Part shown: positions 54,862 through 63,313 of the stretch, in pieces
Layout: every line of letters begins with the position of its first letter
How positions within the stretch are numbered: the stretch's first letter is position 1
Notes under the pieces: generated by a model
The model's input: the letters and a program-made list of their open reading frames with translations, nothing else
What the model was told of the DNA's origin: nothing
Databases searched by the model: none
Translations under genes and position numbers: made by a program
Assembly: GCA_028683385.1 (NCBI GenBank)
Contig: JAQUIJ010000016.1
Location: 62,001-126,000, forward strand
From: Prolixibacteraceae bacterium
GTDB taxonomy: Bacteria; Bacteroidota; Bacteroidia; Bacteroidales; Prolixibacteraceae
Direction: 5' to 3'
Length of the DNA: 64,000 nt

Positions 54862-55566
54862 TTATTTTTTCTCTTCTTCGGCTTTCTTTTCAGCAGCCCT
54901 GGCCTTTTTATTGAAAAATCCCTTCAATAAAAAATTATGCTTGGCTGCTTCCATATTCTCATCCAATCCCTTCGAACTTTTCTTCAGGTTGATGATGGTC
55001 TGATTGATATTTCGGGCAATGGTGGTATCCTGAATCAAACGGCCAAGTGTCCCGTCTCCGCTGTTAATCTTGGTCATGATTTCAGCTAGTTCCTGGGTAA
55101 TCACCTCGGCATTTTCTGCCGTTACCTTCAGGCTCGACATGATGGCATCTGTTTCGACCGGTTCAACCGATTCGAGCTGTTCGCCTTCTCTGGCTAATGG
55201 GGCATCAAAACTTCCCTGCGAAATTATTACAAGCCTGTCGCCAATCAAGCCTTCAGAGCCAATAGCAACTTCACTGTCAGATTTAATAAATCGCCTGACT
55301 TCCTGTTTGATCAGCATATCAACTCTGACGGTTGAATCGTTTATGATGGCAATGTTATCAACTGTTCCGATAACAATTCCGGAGAAGCGAATATTATTTC
55401 CAACCTGCAATCCGCTCACATTGTAAAAGCTTGTAGTCAATTTATAAACCGGATTAAACAGATTCTTTTGTTTCCCGATGATAAATATGGCAAGTACGAA
55501 CAAGGCCAAACCGCCAGCAACAAACATTCCTAAGCGTACTTTAAATTGTGGTGTATGTGTATCCAT
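54862..55566 (-). CDS. mlaD: MlaD-like MCE substrate-binding protein (second set)
   Basis: 234 residues. An N-terminal membrane anchor (VAGGLALFVLAIFIIG) is followed by the MCE domain, YKLTTSFYNVSGLQVGNNIRFSGIVIGTVDNIAI, with the family loop LIGDRLVIIS. A helical C-terminal region ends KHNFLLKGFFNKKARAAEKK. MlaD homohexamers hold lipid in a periplasmic ring above the MlaFE transporter. It is the last gene of a six-gene operon that carries two MlaE-F-D sets. The C-terminal HNFLL-G-F-x-KKA block is shared with the first-set MlaD, which shows the sets are related by duplication. Confidence 0.9.
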   Translation of the reverse strand: MDTHTPQFKVRLGMFVAGGLALFVLAIFIIGKQKNLFNPVYKLTTSFYNVSGLQVGNNIRFSGIVIGTVDNIAIINDSTVRVDMLIKQEVRRFIKSDSEVAIGSEGLIGDRLVIISQGSFDAPLAREGEQLESVEPVETDAIMSSLKVTAENAEVITQELAEIMTKINSGDGTLGRLIQDTTIARNINQTIINLKKSSKGLDENMEAAKHNFLLKGFFNKKARAAEKKAEEEKK

Positions 55567-55584
55567 GATACTATGTTTTTATAT

Positions 55585-56346
55585 TTATTTAAAAAATGAT
55601 TGGATGATTGGATCGGAAGATTTCTCGAATTCTTCGAGACTCCCTACCTGATAGACTTCTCCGTCTTTTAGCATGACAATCCGATTGGCCGTGTTACGGG
55701 CACATTCAATATCGTGTGTAATAATGATGGATGATGTTTTGTATCTTTTCTGAACATCGTTGATGAGCCCACTTATTTCGTCTGAAGTCACCGGATCGAG
55801 CCCTGTGGTGGGTTCGTCGTAAAGCATGATCATCGGATCGACCACAATGGTTCGTGCCAGGCTAATCCGTTTTCGCATTCCCCCTGAAAGTTGCGATGGC
55901 ATTTTATTCAATGCATCAGCCAAACCAACGTTTTCCAGAACATCAATTATTTTTTCTGATATCTCTTTTTCGGTAAGGTTCTTCCTTATCCGACGCAAAG
56001 GAAATTCAAGATTTTCCTTTACTGTCATAGAATCGTACAAAGCTCCACTCTGAAAAAGAAAACCTATTTTCTGCCTCAATTCGCCCAGCCGATCACTATT
56101 TAGCGTGCTAATATTTTCGCCAAGGACTTGAATAGTTCCGCCATCAGGATTTAACAACCGCACGATGCACTTGATCAGGACTGATTTTCCGGTGCCTGAT
56201 TTACCAAGAACGACCAAATTTTCGCCGTTGAGGAGTTTTAAGGAAACGTCTTTCAGTACCAGTTGAGTACCAAATGATTTCTTCAGGTTATTAATTTCAA
56301 TAACATGTTTTACTGTAACTTCAATATCAGTTTGGATTGTGTTCAT
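55585..56346 (-). CDS. mlaF: MlaF-like ABC ATPase (second set)
   Basis: 253 residues. Walker A GKSGTGKSVLIK, the ABC signature LSGGMRKRISLAR and Walker B IMLYDEPTTGLDP are intact, followed by the H-loop IITHDIE. The insertion typical of MCE-system ATPases is present (QKIGFLFQSGALYDSMTVKENLEFPL). It should power lipid movement through MlaE in the inner membrane. It overlaps the upstream MlaE stop by 4 bp and lies 18 bp before MlaD. A second homologous ATPase is encoded earlier in the same operon. Confidence 0.94.
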   Translation of the reverse strand: MNTIQTDIEVTVKHVIEINNLKKSFGTQLVLKDVSLKLLNGENLVVLGKSGTGKSVLIKCIVRLLNPDGGTIQVLGENISTLNSDRLGELRQKIGFLFQSGALYDSMTVKENLEFPLRRIRKNLTEKEISEKIIDVLENVGLADALNKMPSQLSGGMRKRISLARTIVVDPMIMLYDEPTTGLDPVTSDEISGLINDVQKRYKTSSIIITHDIECARNTANRIVMLKDGEVYQVGSLEEFEKSSDPIIQSFFK

Positions 56347-57209
56347 TTTACAAGCATATCAGTAATTTGCACTGCGATCATATCTGTTATTATTACCAGG
56401 AGCGAAGCCAAAACCACCGCAGAATTTGCGGCCACACCAACACTTTCGGTTCCTCGCCCGGCATTATACCCTTTATAGCTTCCAACCAATCCGATAACTG
56501 CACCGAAAAAAATGGATTTGACAACTGCAGGTAAAAAATCGATAAAATCGATATGCGCAAAGGCTTGTGAAAAGAAAAGCGTAAACGAAACGTCTCCTTT
56601 AATATTGGCGCCACCCCAACTCCCAAGAATACCCAGTAAATCGGAATAAAGAATCAGCAGCGGAATCATTAATGTAGCTGCCAGCACACGGGTGACAACC
56701 AGAAAACGCATCGGATTAGTTGACGAAACTTCCATCGCTTCAATCTGTTCGGTTACCTTCATCGACCCTAACTCAGCACCAATTCCTGAACCAATTTTCC
56801 CGGCGCAAATTAAGGCAGTGATAACAGGTCCCATTTCTCTGATCAGCGAAACCGCCACCATCCCCGGAAGCATAGTTACGGCCCCAAAATCGACCAATAC
56901 CGGGCGCGACTGAATGGTTAACACCAATCCAATAATTGCTCCGATGATTGAAATAAGTGGTAAGGTTTTAGCTCCAATTTGATAACACTGGCGGAAGAAT
57001 TCTTTCCACTCGAAGTGTCCCGAAAACATCTCCTTAGTGAGCTCTACCATAAATAAAGCGACATTCGCAACATCGGTAAAAAAACTACCGACATCATGTG
57101 TTTTAGCTATCGTTTTCTCGCTAAGCCTGGTCATCGAATGTTTTGTTGCATCCCGAACCTTCGGAATTGCTTTAACGGGATTAAATTTTCGCTGTTTAGT
57201 TTGTATCAT
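56343..57209 (-). CDS. mlaE: MlaE-like permease (second set)
   Basis: 288 residues, with an N-terminal extension of about 45 residues before the permease core. Five to six membrane segments carry MlaE motifs: IIGLVLTIQSRPVLVDFGA, REMGPVITALICAGKIGSGIGAELGSMKVTEQIEAMEVSSTNPMRFLVVTR. The protein is the inner-membrane half of the MCE transporter. It begins 14 bp before the end of the first-set MlaD gene, so translation is coupled between the two sets and they are not independent operons. Confidence 0.93.
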   Translation of the reverse strand: MIQTKQRKFNPVKAIPKVRDATKHSMTRLSEKTIAKTHDVGSFFTDVANVALFMVELTKEMFSGHFEWKEFFRQCYQIGAKTLPLISIIGAIIGLVLTIQSRPVLVDFGAVTMLPGMVAVSLIREMGPVITALICAGKIGSGIGAELGSMKVTEQIEAMEVSSTNPMRFLVVTRVLAATLMIPLLILYSDLLGILGSWGGANIKGDVSFTLFFSQAFAHIDFIDFLPAVVKSIFFGAVIGLVGSYKGYNAGRGTESVGVAANSAVVLASLLVIITDMIAVQITDMLVK

Positions 57210-58200
57210 TCGTTATCTGTTTTTTATTTTCAGGCAAACTGCTTTCTTCTGTTTTTGCCTTCTTTTTGAAATATCCTCTCAGTAAAAAATTGTGCTGTGC
57301 GGCTTCCAAATCTTCATCAAGTTTTGCTGAACTGGTTTCCAGATTTTTAATCGTTTCTTTTAGTCGGGTGCCTGATTCATCATCGTGTAACAAAACACCA
57401 ATTGCTGAATTCGGATTGGCACTTGCCTTTTTGAGATTGGCGATGAACACCGTTGCAGTATCAGCCATTTGTTGCAATTGCAAAACCGAAGCTTTCACCG
57501 ATTTAAAAACCACAGTATCAGTTGTCAATTCGTTGGCAAGCGTGCCTTTTTTATTCAATCCTGAACTGAATTCGGACAACGAAGCCAGCATTTGTTCTGC
57601 TTTTGCAGATGCCTTATGTAGCGAAGCTATAGTTGCATTGATATTGGTATAGATTAAACTATCATTGAGCAATTTACCTAAAGTGCCTTCGCCCGCAGCT
57701 AATTTTTTAGTGATGATTTTTACATCGTTTGTTATGGCTAAAATGTTTTTATTGTTTTCCTGTGCAGTGTTAATCATATCCTCCGACGTGAAAGTTTTTT
57801 CCACCAACAAAGTATCACCATCCTCTACTTCAGCAAATCCATCTGTTCCGCCATAGATCACCAGAATTTTATTTCCGATCAGGCCATCACTGCTGATTTT
57901 GACTTTAGCATCTTTCCGAATGTACTTTTTCGCTTTTATGGCCACATTCATGTCCACTTCCACCTGCGATTTTCCATGAAAATTCAGACTGTTTACGGTT
58001 CCAATTTTAACGCCCGAGTACCAAATGTTATTTCCAGGCTGCAACCCGCTTATGTCATCAAAAAGTGAAACCAATTGCATTTTCCAGTTAAAGGTTTCGC
58101 GGAGATTTCCTACGATAAGAACTCCTGCCAGCAGAAATAACAGTCCTACTATTACAAAAACTCCTACAATTACTGCCCGTTTATTTGGTGATTCATTCAT
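57196..58200 (-). CDS. mlaD: MlaD-like MCE protein (first set)
   Basis: 334 residues, longer than the second-set MlaD because of an extended helical C-terminal part (about residues 120-330). An anchor (VIVGVFVIVGLLFLLAGVLIVG) precedes the MCE domain with LFDDISGLQPGNNIWYSGVKIGTVNSL and LIGNKILVIYGG. The C-terminus has AQHNFLLRGYFKKKAK like its paralogue. It should form a periplasmic ring or tube over MlaE. It starts 3 bp after the first-set MlaF and overlaps the next MlaE by 14 bp. Confidence 0.91.
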   Translation of the reverse strand: MNESPNKRAVIVGVFVIVGLLFLLAGVLIVGNLRETFNWKMQLVSLFDDISGLQPGNNIWYSGVKIGTVNSLNFHGKSQVEVDMNVAIKAKKYIRKDAKVKISSDGLIGNKILVIYGGTDGFAEVEDGDTLLVEKTFTSEDMINTAQENNKNILAITNDVKIITKKLAAGEGTLGKLLNDSLIYTNINATIASLHKASAKAEQMLASLSEFSSGLNKKGTLANELTTDTVVFKSVKASVLQLQQMADTATVFIANLKKASANPNSAIGVLLHDDESGTRLKETIKNLETSSAKLDEDLEAAQHNFLLRGYFKKKAKTEESSLPENKKQITNDTN

Positions 58201-58203
58201 GAT

Positions 58204-58980
58204 TTATTGTATAAAATTGTAATTAAAGAAACCCTTTACCTGTTCGTTATCGGTTGCGAAAACCTCCTCAAACGTTCCCACTTTTAAAAACTTACCTTTG
58301 TGCAGCATGGCAATCCGGTTTCCGGTACTTTTGGCACAGGTCAGGTCGTGTGTAATGATCACCGAACTGGTGTTGTATTTTTGCTGAACTTCATTGATCA
58401 ATTCTATAATTTCAGCGCTTGTAATCGGGTCTAATCCTGAAGTTGGCTCATCGTACAACATGATTTCAGGTTTAAGAATAAGCGTGCGCGCGATGCCTAT
58501 TCGTTTGCGTTGTCCGCCCGACAAATCGGAAGGCATTTGGTTGCTTTTATTAGCCAGGCCAACTGAATCCAGAACATCGTTAACGGCATAATCGACCTCA
58601 CTTTTAGACAGATTCTTCACATTCATGGTTAATGGGAAAGCAAGATTTTGATAGACGTTCATGCTGTCGTACAATGCACTGTTCTGAAACGAAAATCCAA
58701 TCCGGATACGCAATGCATCCAGTTCTTTCCCGGCTAACTTGTTCACATGCTCTCCCAACACTATTACTTCTCCACGATCTGGTTTAAGCAGTCCGACAAT
58801 AATTTTGATTAAAACAGATTTTCCCGTACCCGACTTTCCAAGCACAGCTATATTTTCGCCTTTAAAAAGATTAAAATCAATCCCTTTCAGAACCTGTAAA
58901 TCGTCGAACGACTTGTACAATCCTGAAATTGAAATGACTTGTTCTTCTTTGTTGATGATATGTTGTTTCAAGTTTTCCAT
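58204..58980 (-). CDS. mlaF: MlaF-like ABC ATPase (first set)
   Basis: 258 residues with Walker A GKSGTGKSVLIK, signature LSGGQRKRIGIAR and Walker B IMLYDEPTSGLDP, plus IITHDLT. The region SFQNSALYDSMNVYQNLAFPL aligns with the same insertion in the second-set ATPase. It differs from that paralogue over most of the chain, so the duplication is not recent. It drives the first MlaE permease. It starts 3 bp after MlaE in the operon. Confidence 0.94.
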   Translation of the reverse strand: MENLKQHIINKEEQVISISGLYKSFDDLQVLKGIDFNLFKGENIAVLGKSGTGKSVLIKIIVGLLKPDRGEVIVLGEHVNKLAGKELDALRIRIGFSFQNSALYDSMNVYQNLAFPLTMNVKNLSKSEVDYAVNDVLDSVGLANKSNQMPSDLSGGQRKRIGIARTLILKPEIMLYDEPTSGLDPITSAEIIELINEVQQKYNTSSVIITHDLTCAKSTGNRIAMLHKGKFLKVGTFEEVFATDNEQVKGFFNYNFIQ

Positions 58981-58983
58981 GAC

Positions 58984-59778
58984 TTAATAAAATCTGATCC
59001 AATTGGCAATTTGAACGATAATAACTTCCTCAATAAATATCAGGAACATGGCCAATACAACAGCCTGATTCGCAGCCTTACCAACACCACGTGTTCCCTG
59101 TGTGGCATTGTATCCTTTGTATGTACCAACAATACCGATTGTAAATCCGTAAACTAAAGTTTTGGTTACTGATGTGATTATATCCAGAAAGTTGATTGTT
59201 TTAAACGCACTTTGATAGAAGCTGATCATACTGCTGGTTTCTTCAGCATGAACATTTAAATAAGAACCATACAAGGCAACGAAACTGCAATACAAGGCGA
59301 GTATTGGAATGGTAATGGTGGTAGCCAAAACGCGTGTTACAACCAGATATTTAAACGGATTAATGGCAGAAACCTCCATGGCATCAATCTGTTCGGTTAC
59401 TTTCATCGAACCTAGTTCTGCACCAATCCCCGACCCTATTTTTCCGGCACAAATGAGTGCAGTGACCAATGGTCCTAAAGCCTTTATAATGGCAATGCCA
59501 ATTAACGATGGAAGCCACGACGTAGCTCCAAAATCTTCAAGCGAAGGACGTGACTGTTTGGTAAAAACAATGCCGACAATAAAACCGGTGAGGGTGATCA
59601 ATGCAAGGGATTTCAATCCCACCTCGAAACACTGATTAATCAGTTCGCGCAGATGAAAAGGAGGCTTAAATGCTTCTTTAAAAAAGAGAGTTGTAAACCG
59701 GTAAGCCTTGTGTACACCAATAAAATAGTCGTCAAGACCTTTTGAAAATACGTATTTTCTAACTTTTGAATTTAGCAT
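58984..59778 (-). CDS. mlaE: MlaE-like permease (first set)
   Basis: 264 residues, first gene of the operon. The family core ALGPLVTALICAGKIGSGIGAELGSMKVTEQIDAMEVSAINPFKYLVVTR is conserved, with about five membrane segments and the N-terminal FGATSWLPSL loop. It is an inner-membrane permease for phospholipid exchange between membranes; the direction is debated. The start codon is 26 bp after the -7 box of regulon site 12, so the whole six-gene operon is a candidate regulon member. Confidence 0.94.
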   Translation of the reverse strand: MLNSKVRKYVFSKGLDDYFIGVHKAYRFTTLFFKEAFKPPFHLRELINQCFEVGLKSLALITLTGFIVGIVFTKQSRPSLEDFGATSWLPSLIGIAIIKALGPLVTALICAGKIGSGIGAELGSMKVTEQIDAMEVSAINPFKYLVVTRVLATTITIPILALYCSFVALYGSYLNVHAEETSSMISFYQSAFKTINFLDIITSVTKTLVYGFTIGIVGTYKGYNATQGTRGVGKAANQAVVLAMFLIFIEEVIIVQIANWIRFY

Positions 59779-59804
59779 GTAAGGTTTGTGTTATAGCCAT
59801 TTGG

Positions 59805-59870
59805 TAAAGATGAATATTCCTCAATCTAATTGTGTTACATAACTTTTCAAATAAGTTACATGATTCACAC
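59805..59870 (-). promoter_or_regulatory. Regulon element site 12 (minus strand)
   Basis: Read on the minus strand: half-sites GAATCATGTAAC (59855-59866) and AAGTTATGTAAC (59834-59845), 21 bp apart, with -7-like box CATCTTTA at 59805-59812. The mlaE start at 59778 follows after 26 bp. Confidence 0.87.
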
Positions 59871-59881
59871 TTTTGCTTTAC

Positions 59882-59917
59882 AAAAAAAAAGAAGACCGTT
59901 CCGGTTGGGGAACGGCC
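59882..59917 (-). terminator. Rho-independent terminator of the OmpA-barrel operon
   Basis: On the minus strand a GGCCGTTCC / GGAACGGTC stem is followed by TTCTTTTTTTTT. It ends the two-gene unit that terminates at 59954, just before the Mla operon promoter. Confidence 0.88.
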
Positions 59918-59953
59918 ATTCTTAAACTAACCTCACTTAAAACCAAACCCAAA

Positions 59954-60625
59954 CTAAAACCTATATCCGAGCGACAGGCCAAAGCCTGTATTTTTTGTTG
60001 ATGACTTATCATCCGATAATATCTTGTATTCAGGATTGATATTAAGCATCCCAAATTCGGTATCGAGCTGTAAAAACAATCCACTTGCCATTTCGTACCC
60101 GACGAAAATATTGGCACCTGCATCAAAAGCTTTGTAATACGGAGTCAATATGTTATCACCAGTATCTACAACACTCTTGAATTTTACATCCCGATCAAGA
60201 GTTACAGAACCGCTTACTGTTTTTACATTTCCGCTAATTCCATAACTAACATAAGGTCCAAATCCCAGCATAAAAAATCCTTTACCCAACGAGGCTTTGT
60301 AAACCATGTTCAATGGCACTTCAATATAATTGAGTTTTGTTGTGCTTGTTATTGAACCTGAGGTGTTCTTTGCTCCTTTGGTTGAATACATGATTCCAGG
60401 TTGCAAATAAAACTCCGGAGCAATGGGAATCTGAACATTAATTCCACCATGAAAACCCAGTAGCATATCATTTTCAAGTTTATCACCACTCAAATCTTTT
60501 CCGTTCAGGTTCTGAAAATTTAAACCACCCAATATTCCTAATGATACTTTTGACTTTTCCTGTGCATTCGCAAATGATGCTGAGAGCAAAAGAATTAATG
60601 CGATTGATACTATTTTGTTTTTCAT
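59954..60625 (-). CDS. Outer-membrane beta-barrel protein (PorT/OMP_b-brl type)
   Basis: 223 residues, signal peptide (IVSIALILLLSASFANAQ). Eight amphipathic strands of the OMP_b-brl_2 type (SLGILGGLNFQNLNG, GFHGGINVQIPIAPEFYLQPGIMYSTKG, FFMLGFGPYVSYGISG, FGLSLGYRF) end in a C-terminal Phe. It is an outer-membrane protein of unknown cargo. It lies 46 bp after the OmpA-type lipoprotein gene, and a terminator follows, so the two form an operon behind regulon site 13. Confidence 0.83.
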   Translation of the reverse strand: MKNKIVSIALILLLSASFANAQEKSKVSLGILGGLNFQNLNGKDLSGDKLENDMLLGFHGGINVQIPIAPEFYLQPGIMYSTKGAKNTSGSITSTTKLNYIEVPLNMVYKASLGKGFFMLGFGPYVSYGISGNVKTVSGSVTLDRDVKFKSVVDTGDNILTPYYKAFDAGANIFVGYEMASGLFLQLDTEFGMLNINPEYKILSDDKSSTKNTGFGLSLGYRF

Positions 60626-60671
60626 TTTTCTAATTTAGAAGCTACATGTATAAATGTGAAATTGCATAGAA

Positions 60672-61343
60672 TTAATTTGCTGTTTCCTTTGCTGATTCAG
60701 TCTTCATCTTTTCATTTGCAGTGATTAGAAATTCAACCCTGCGATTTTGTGAACGGCCATTTTCTGTATTATTATCATACTTTGGCATATTTTCGCCAAA
60801 TCCTTTTGTCCGTATTCTGGTGTTCGAAATACCATTGTTGTACAAATATTCTGAAACGGCACCAGCCCGGGATTCAGACAAGCTTTGATTGTACGATTGG
60901 CTTCCTTTGCTATCAGTATGTCCCTGCACTTCAATATCAGTATCAGGATAAACGTTCAGAATTTTGACCAGTTTATCCAGATTTACTTTAGCATCAGCCG
61001 AAAGATTTGAGCTATCAAATCCGAACAAAACATTGCTGCTAAATTCTACAACGATACCCTCGCCTACCCGTTCAACTTTAGCATCAGGAACTGTCTTTGC
61101 AATTTCCGCAGCCTGCTTGTCCATTTTATGACCAATCACTGCACCAGTTGCTCCTCCAACAGCTGCTCCAATAATAGCGCCCAAACCGGTATTTCCGGCA
61201 ACCTTACCAATAATTGCGCCCATAGCACCCCCACCAACAGCTCCTATAGCTCCTCCTTTTTGAGTCTTGTTTAATGAAGCACAGCTCGTAAACAACATTG
61301 TAGCGCTTAGTACCACAACCATACTAATTCTTATTCTTTTCAT
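60672..61343 (-). CDS. OmpA-family lipoprotein with glycine-zipper domain
   Basis: 223 residues from ATG 61343 (MKRIRISMVVVLSATMLFTSC, lipobox LFTSC). The frame is open to 61430, but that adds 29 residues before the signal and is doubtful. A glycine-zipper region (GGAIGAVGGGAMGAIIGKVAG ... IIGAAVGGATGAVIGHKMD, about 35-85) is followed by an OmpA C-terminal domain. That domain has FGFDSSNLSADAKVNLDKLVKIL, VQGHTDSKGSQSYNQSLSESRAGAV and FGENMPKYDN, the peptidoglycan-binding fold. It probably ties the outer membrane to the wall. Regulon site 13 precedes it. Confidence 0.9.
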   Translation of the reverse strand: MKRIRISMVVVLSATMLFTSCASLNKTQKGGAIGAVGGGAMGAIIGKVAGNTGLGAIIGAAVGGATGAVIGHKMDKQAAEIAKTVPDAKVERVGEGIVVEFSSNVLFGFDSSNLSADAKVNLDKLVKILNVYPDTDIEVQGHTDSKGSQSYNQSLSESRAGAVSEYLYNNGISNTRIRTKGFGENMPKYDNNTENGRSQNRRVEFLITANEKMKTESAKETAN

Positions 61344-61449
61344 AAAAAATACATTAAAGGTTTCTGAATTGAAATTCGTTTGCCAGCAATTCTGTTTTGA
61401 TTTTTTAACCGTTGTCTGACTGGCATACAACCATTCAATTCTATCGGTG

Positions 61450-61515
61450 TAAAGATCGGCTCTTATATGTATTCAGGAGTTACATAACTTTTGCAAATAG
61501 TTACATGATTCACAC
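61450..61515 (-). promoter_or_regulatory. Regulon element site 13 (minus strand)
   Basis: On the minus strand: half-sites GAATCATGTAAC (61500-61511) and AAGTTATGTAAC (61479-61490), 21 bp apart, with -7-like box GATCTTTA at 61450-61457. The chosen start at 61343 is 106 bp away; the ATG at 61430 would be only 19 bp away, so either the leader is long or the start call needs revision. Confidence 0.85.
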
Positions 61516-61528
61516 ATCTCTGAGGAAA

Positions 61529-61563
61529 TAGTGAGCGGGTGACTTCGAGTCACCCGCTCACTA
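61529..61563. repeat. Perfect 16-bp palindrome between divergent regulon promoters
   Basis: TAGTGAGCGGGTGACT (61529-61544) and its exact inverse (61548-61563) are separated by TCG. It lies in the 58-bp space between site 13 (minus) and site 14 (plus). No T-tract flanks it, so it is not a standard terminator. Confidence 0.85.
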
Positions 61564-61573
61564 AATTAGGAAA

Positions 61574-61639
61574 GTGTGAATAATGTAACTCTTCTTTGGA
61601 ATTGTGTAACACTTTCGACAGTCGAACTCATCACCTTTG
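61574..61639 (+). promoter_or_regulatory. Regulon element site 14
   Basis: Half-sites GAATAATGTAAC (61578-61589) and GAATTGTGTAAC (61599-61610) are nearly identical, 21 bp apart, with -7 box CACCTTTG at 61632-61639. The csbD start at 61676 follows after 36 bp; the open frame from 61637 overlaps the box and is excluded. Confidence 0.9.
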
Positions 61640-61675
61640 TTAAGTGAAAATTCTTTCACCGCTAGAACTACGAAA

Positions 61676-61861
61676 ATGAATACAACAGAATTTAAAGGGA
61701 ATTGGGACGAGCAAAAAGGTAAGCTCAAACAAAAATTTGCCATGCTAACCGATAATGATGTATTGCTGCTTGATGGTAAAAAAGAGGAAATGCTTGGAAG
61801 ACTTCAGGTTAAACTCGGAAAAACAAAGGAAGAACTGCAAAAAATAATTGCGGCACTTTAA
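61676..61861 (+). CDS. CsbD-family stress protein (second copy)
   Basis: 61 residues from ATG 61676 (MNTTEFKGNWDEQKGKLKQKF). The family core NWDEQKGKLKQKFAMLTDNDVLLLDGKKEEMLGRLQVKLGKTKEEL is canonical, more so than the copy at 9477. CsbD proteins accumulate in general stress but lack an assigned molecular function. It leads an operon with the OmpA-TSP3 gene 30 bp downstream, behind regulon site 14 and divergent from the OmpA lipoprotein operon. Confidence 0.93.
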   Translation: MNTTEFKGNWDEQKGKLKQKFAMLTDNDVLLLDGKKEEMLGRLQVKLGKTKEELQKIIAAL

Positions 61862-61891
61862 CAACAACAATAAAAACCAAAAATTAAAAAT

Positions 61892-63226
61892 ATGAAAAAA
61901 CTACTTCTACTTTCATTGGCTATTGCTTTTACATTTAGTATAAACGCTCAAACAATTGACAAAAAATGGGGCATCGGACTTGGTATCGGAGGATATGGAA
62001 CTCTAAATAACGGAGGAATCGGCTTCATGCCCGAATTGTATTTAGGCAGATATTTAAGTCCCCGACTGGATATCATTTTAAAAGGAGACATGGGGCTTTT
62101 CAATTCCAATCTGAAAAACAACCTTGATTTGGTCAATCCATTCTTAAATTTAAGGTTCAAATTAAGCGACGAAAATAAGAATTTAAGACCTTACCTTTTT
62201 GCAGGGCCAGGTTATTTGGCTGACAATGGTGTCTCGGCTGTAAACTTTGATCTCGGTCTTGGTGCAAAATACTACATGAGCCAAAACACTGCATTTTACA
62301 TGGAAGCTGGGTACATACACGGATTAGAATCAACCACCTATAAAGGCATTACCGGAAGAGAAAGCTTTTGGAAAGCTACTGTTGGGGTAGAATTTGACTT
62401 CGGAAAAACCAAAGATTCCGATATGGATGGTGTTTCGGACAATAAAGACAAATGCCCTGATACTCCTGCCGGAGTCGCAGTTGACAAAAACGGTTGTCCG
62501 ATTGATACCGATGGCGATGGTGTAGCCGATTACCTGGACGATTGTCCAACAGTTGCCGGATTAACTTCGCTGAAAGGTTGTCCTGATGCTGACGGAGATG
62601 GTGTGGCCGACAAAAATGACAATTGTCCCGATACGCCCAAAGGATGGAAAGTTGATGTCAAAGGATGTCCGCTTGATCAGGATAATGACGGTGTGGCCGA
62701 TGCAATAGACAAATGCCCTGACACTCCCGAGGGAATTGATGTCGACAAAAGTGGTTGCGCTGTTGATACCGACGGTGATGGTGTTGCCGATTACCTGGAC
62801 GGATGTCCAACAGTTGCCGGTACTAAAGAAAATAAAGGTTGTCCTGAAATCGAAACTACCGAAGTAATTTTGTTAACTCCGGATATGCTCGTTGAACCAG
62901 TCTATTTTGGATACGACAAGGCCAACTATATTTCAGGAGAAAAAAAGAAAATTGACAAGTTGGTTAAAATCCTGAAATCCGATGATAACCTGAAAGTAAA
63001 TTTAACCGGAAATGCAGATAGCAAAGGTACAGCCGAATACAATATGGCACTGACAGAAAAACGAATCGATTCGGTTGTCAAAACGATCCAATCAAGTGGG
63101 ATACCTGAAAATCGCATTTCGAAAGAAAAGGCACTGGGTGAAACAAAACCTGCCGCCACAAACGATACTCCAGCGGGTCGTGCGTTAAACCGCAGAGTTA
63201 CATTTGAAGTAATTAAAACAAAATAA
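61892..63226 (+). CDS. OmpA-family protein with thrombospondin type 3 repeats
   Basis: 444 residues with signal peptide (LLLLSLAIAFTFSINAQ). A beta-barrel-like N-terminus (about 25-170, GIGLGIGGYGTLNNGGIGFMPELYLG) is followed by five Asp-rich calcium-binding repeats (DSDMDGVSDNKDKCPDTPAG, DTDGDGVADYLDDCPTVAG and similar, about 175-315). An OmpA domain ends the chain, with FGYDKANYISGEKKKIDKLVKIL and LTGNADSKGTAEYNMALTEKR. This is the common Bacteroidota outer-membrane OmpA form linking barrel to peptidoglycan. It lies 30 bp after csbD in one operon and is followed by a clear terminator. Confidence 0.92.
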   Translation: MKKLLLLSLAIAFTFSINAQTIDKKWGIGLGIGGYGTLNNGGIGFMPELYLGRYLSPRLDIILKGDMGLFNSNLKNNLDLVNPFLNLRFKLSDENKNLRPYLFAGPGYLADNGVSAVNFDLGLGAKYYMSQNTAFYMEAGYIHGLESTTYKGITGRESFWKATVGVEFDFGKTKDSDMDGVSDNKDKCPDTPAGVAVDKNGCPIDTDGDGVADYLDDCPTVAGLTSLKGCPDADGDGVADKNDNCPDTPKGWKVDVKGCPLDQDNDGVADAIDKCPDTPEGIDVDKSGCAVDTDGDGVADYLDGCPTVAGTKENKGCPEIETTEVILLTPDMLVEPVYFGYDKANYISGEKKKIDKLVKILKSDDNLKVNLTGNADSKGTAEYNMALTEKRIDSVVKTIQSSGIPENRISKEKALGETKPAATNDTPAGRALNRRVTFEVIKTK

Positions 63227-63247
63227 TAAGTCAATCAATTCAGTATT

Positions 63248-63288
63248 AGAGACTATGCCAATAATTAGGCATGGTCTCTTTTTTTTTC
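63248..63288 (+). terminator. Rho-independent terminator after the OmpA-TSP3 gene
   Basis: AGAGACTATGCC (63248-63259) pairs with GGCATGGTCTCT (63268-63279) with one mismatch, followed by TTTTTTTTTC. Confidence 0.93.
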
Positions 63289-63313
63289 TAATTTATTCTG
63301 GAAATTTCTAAAT

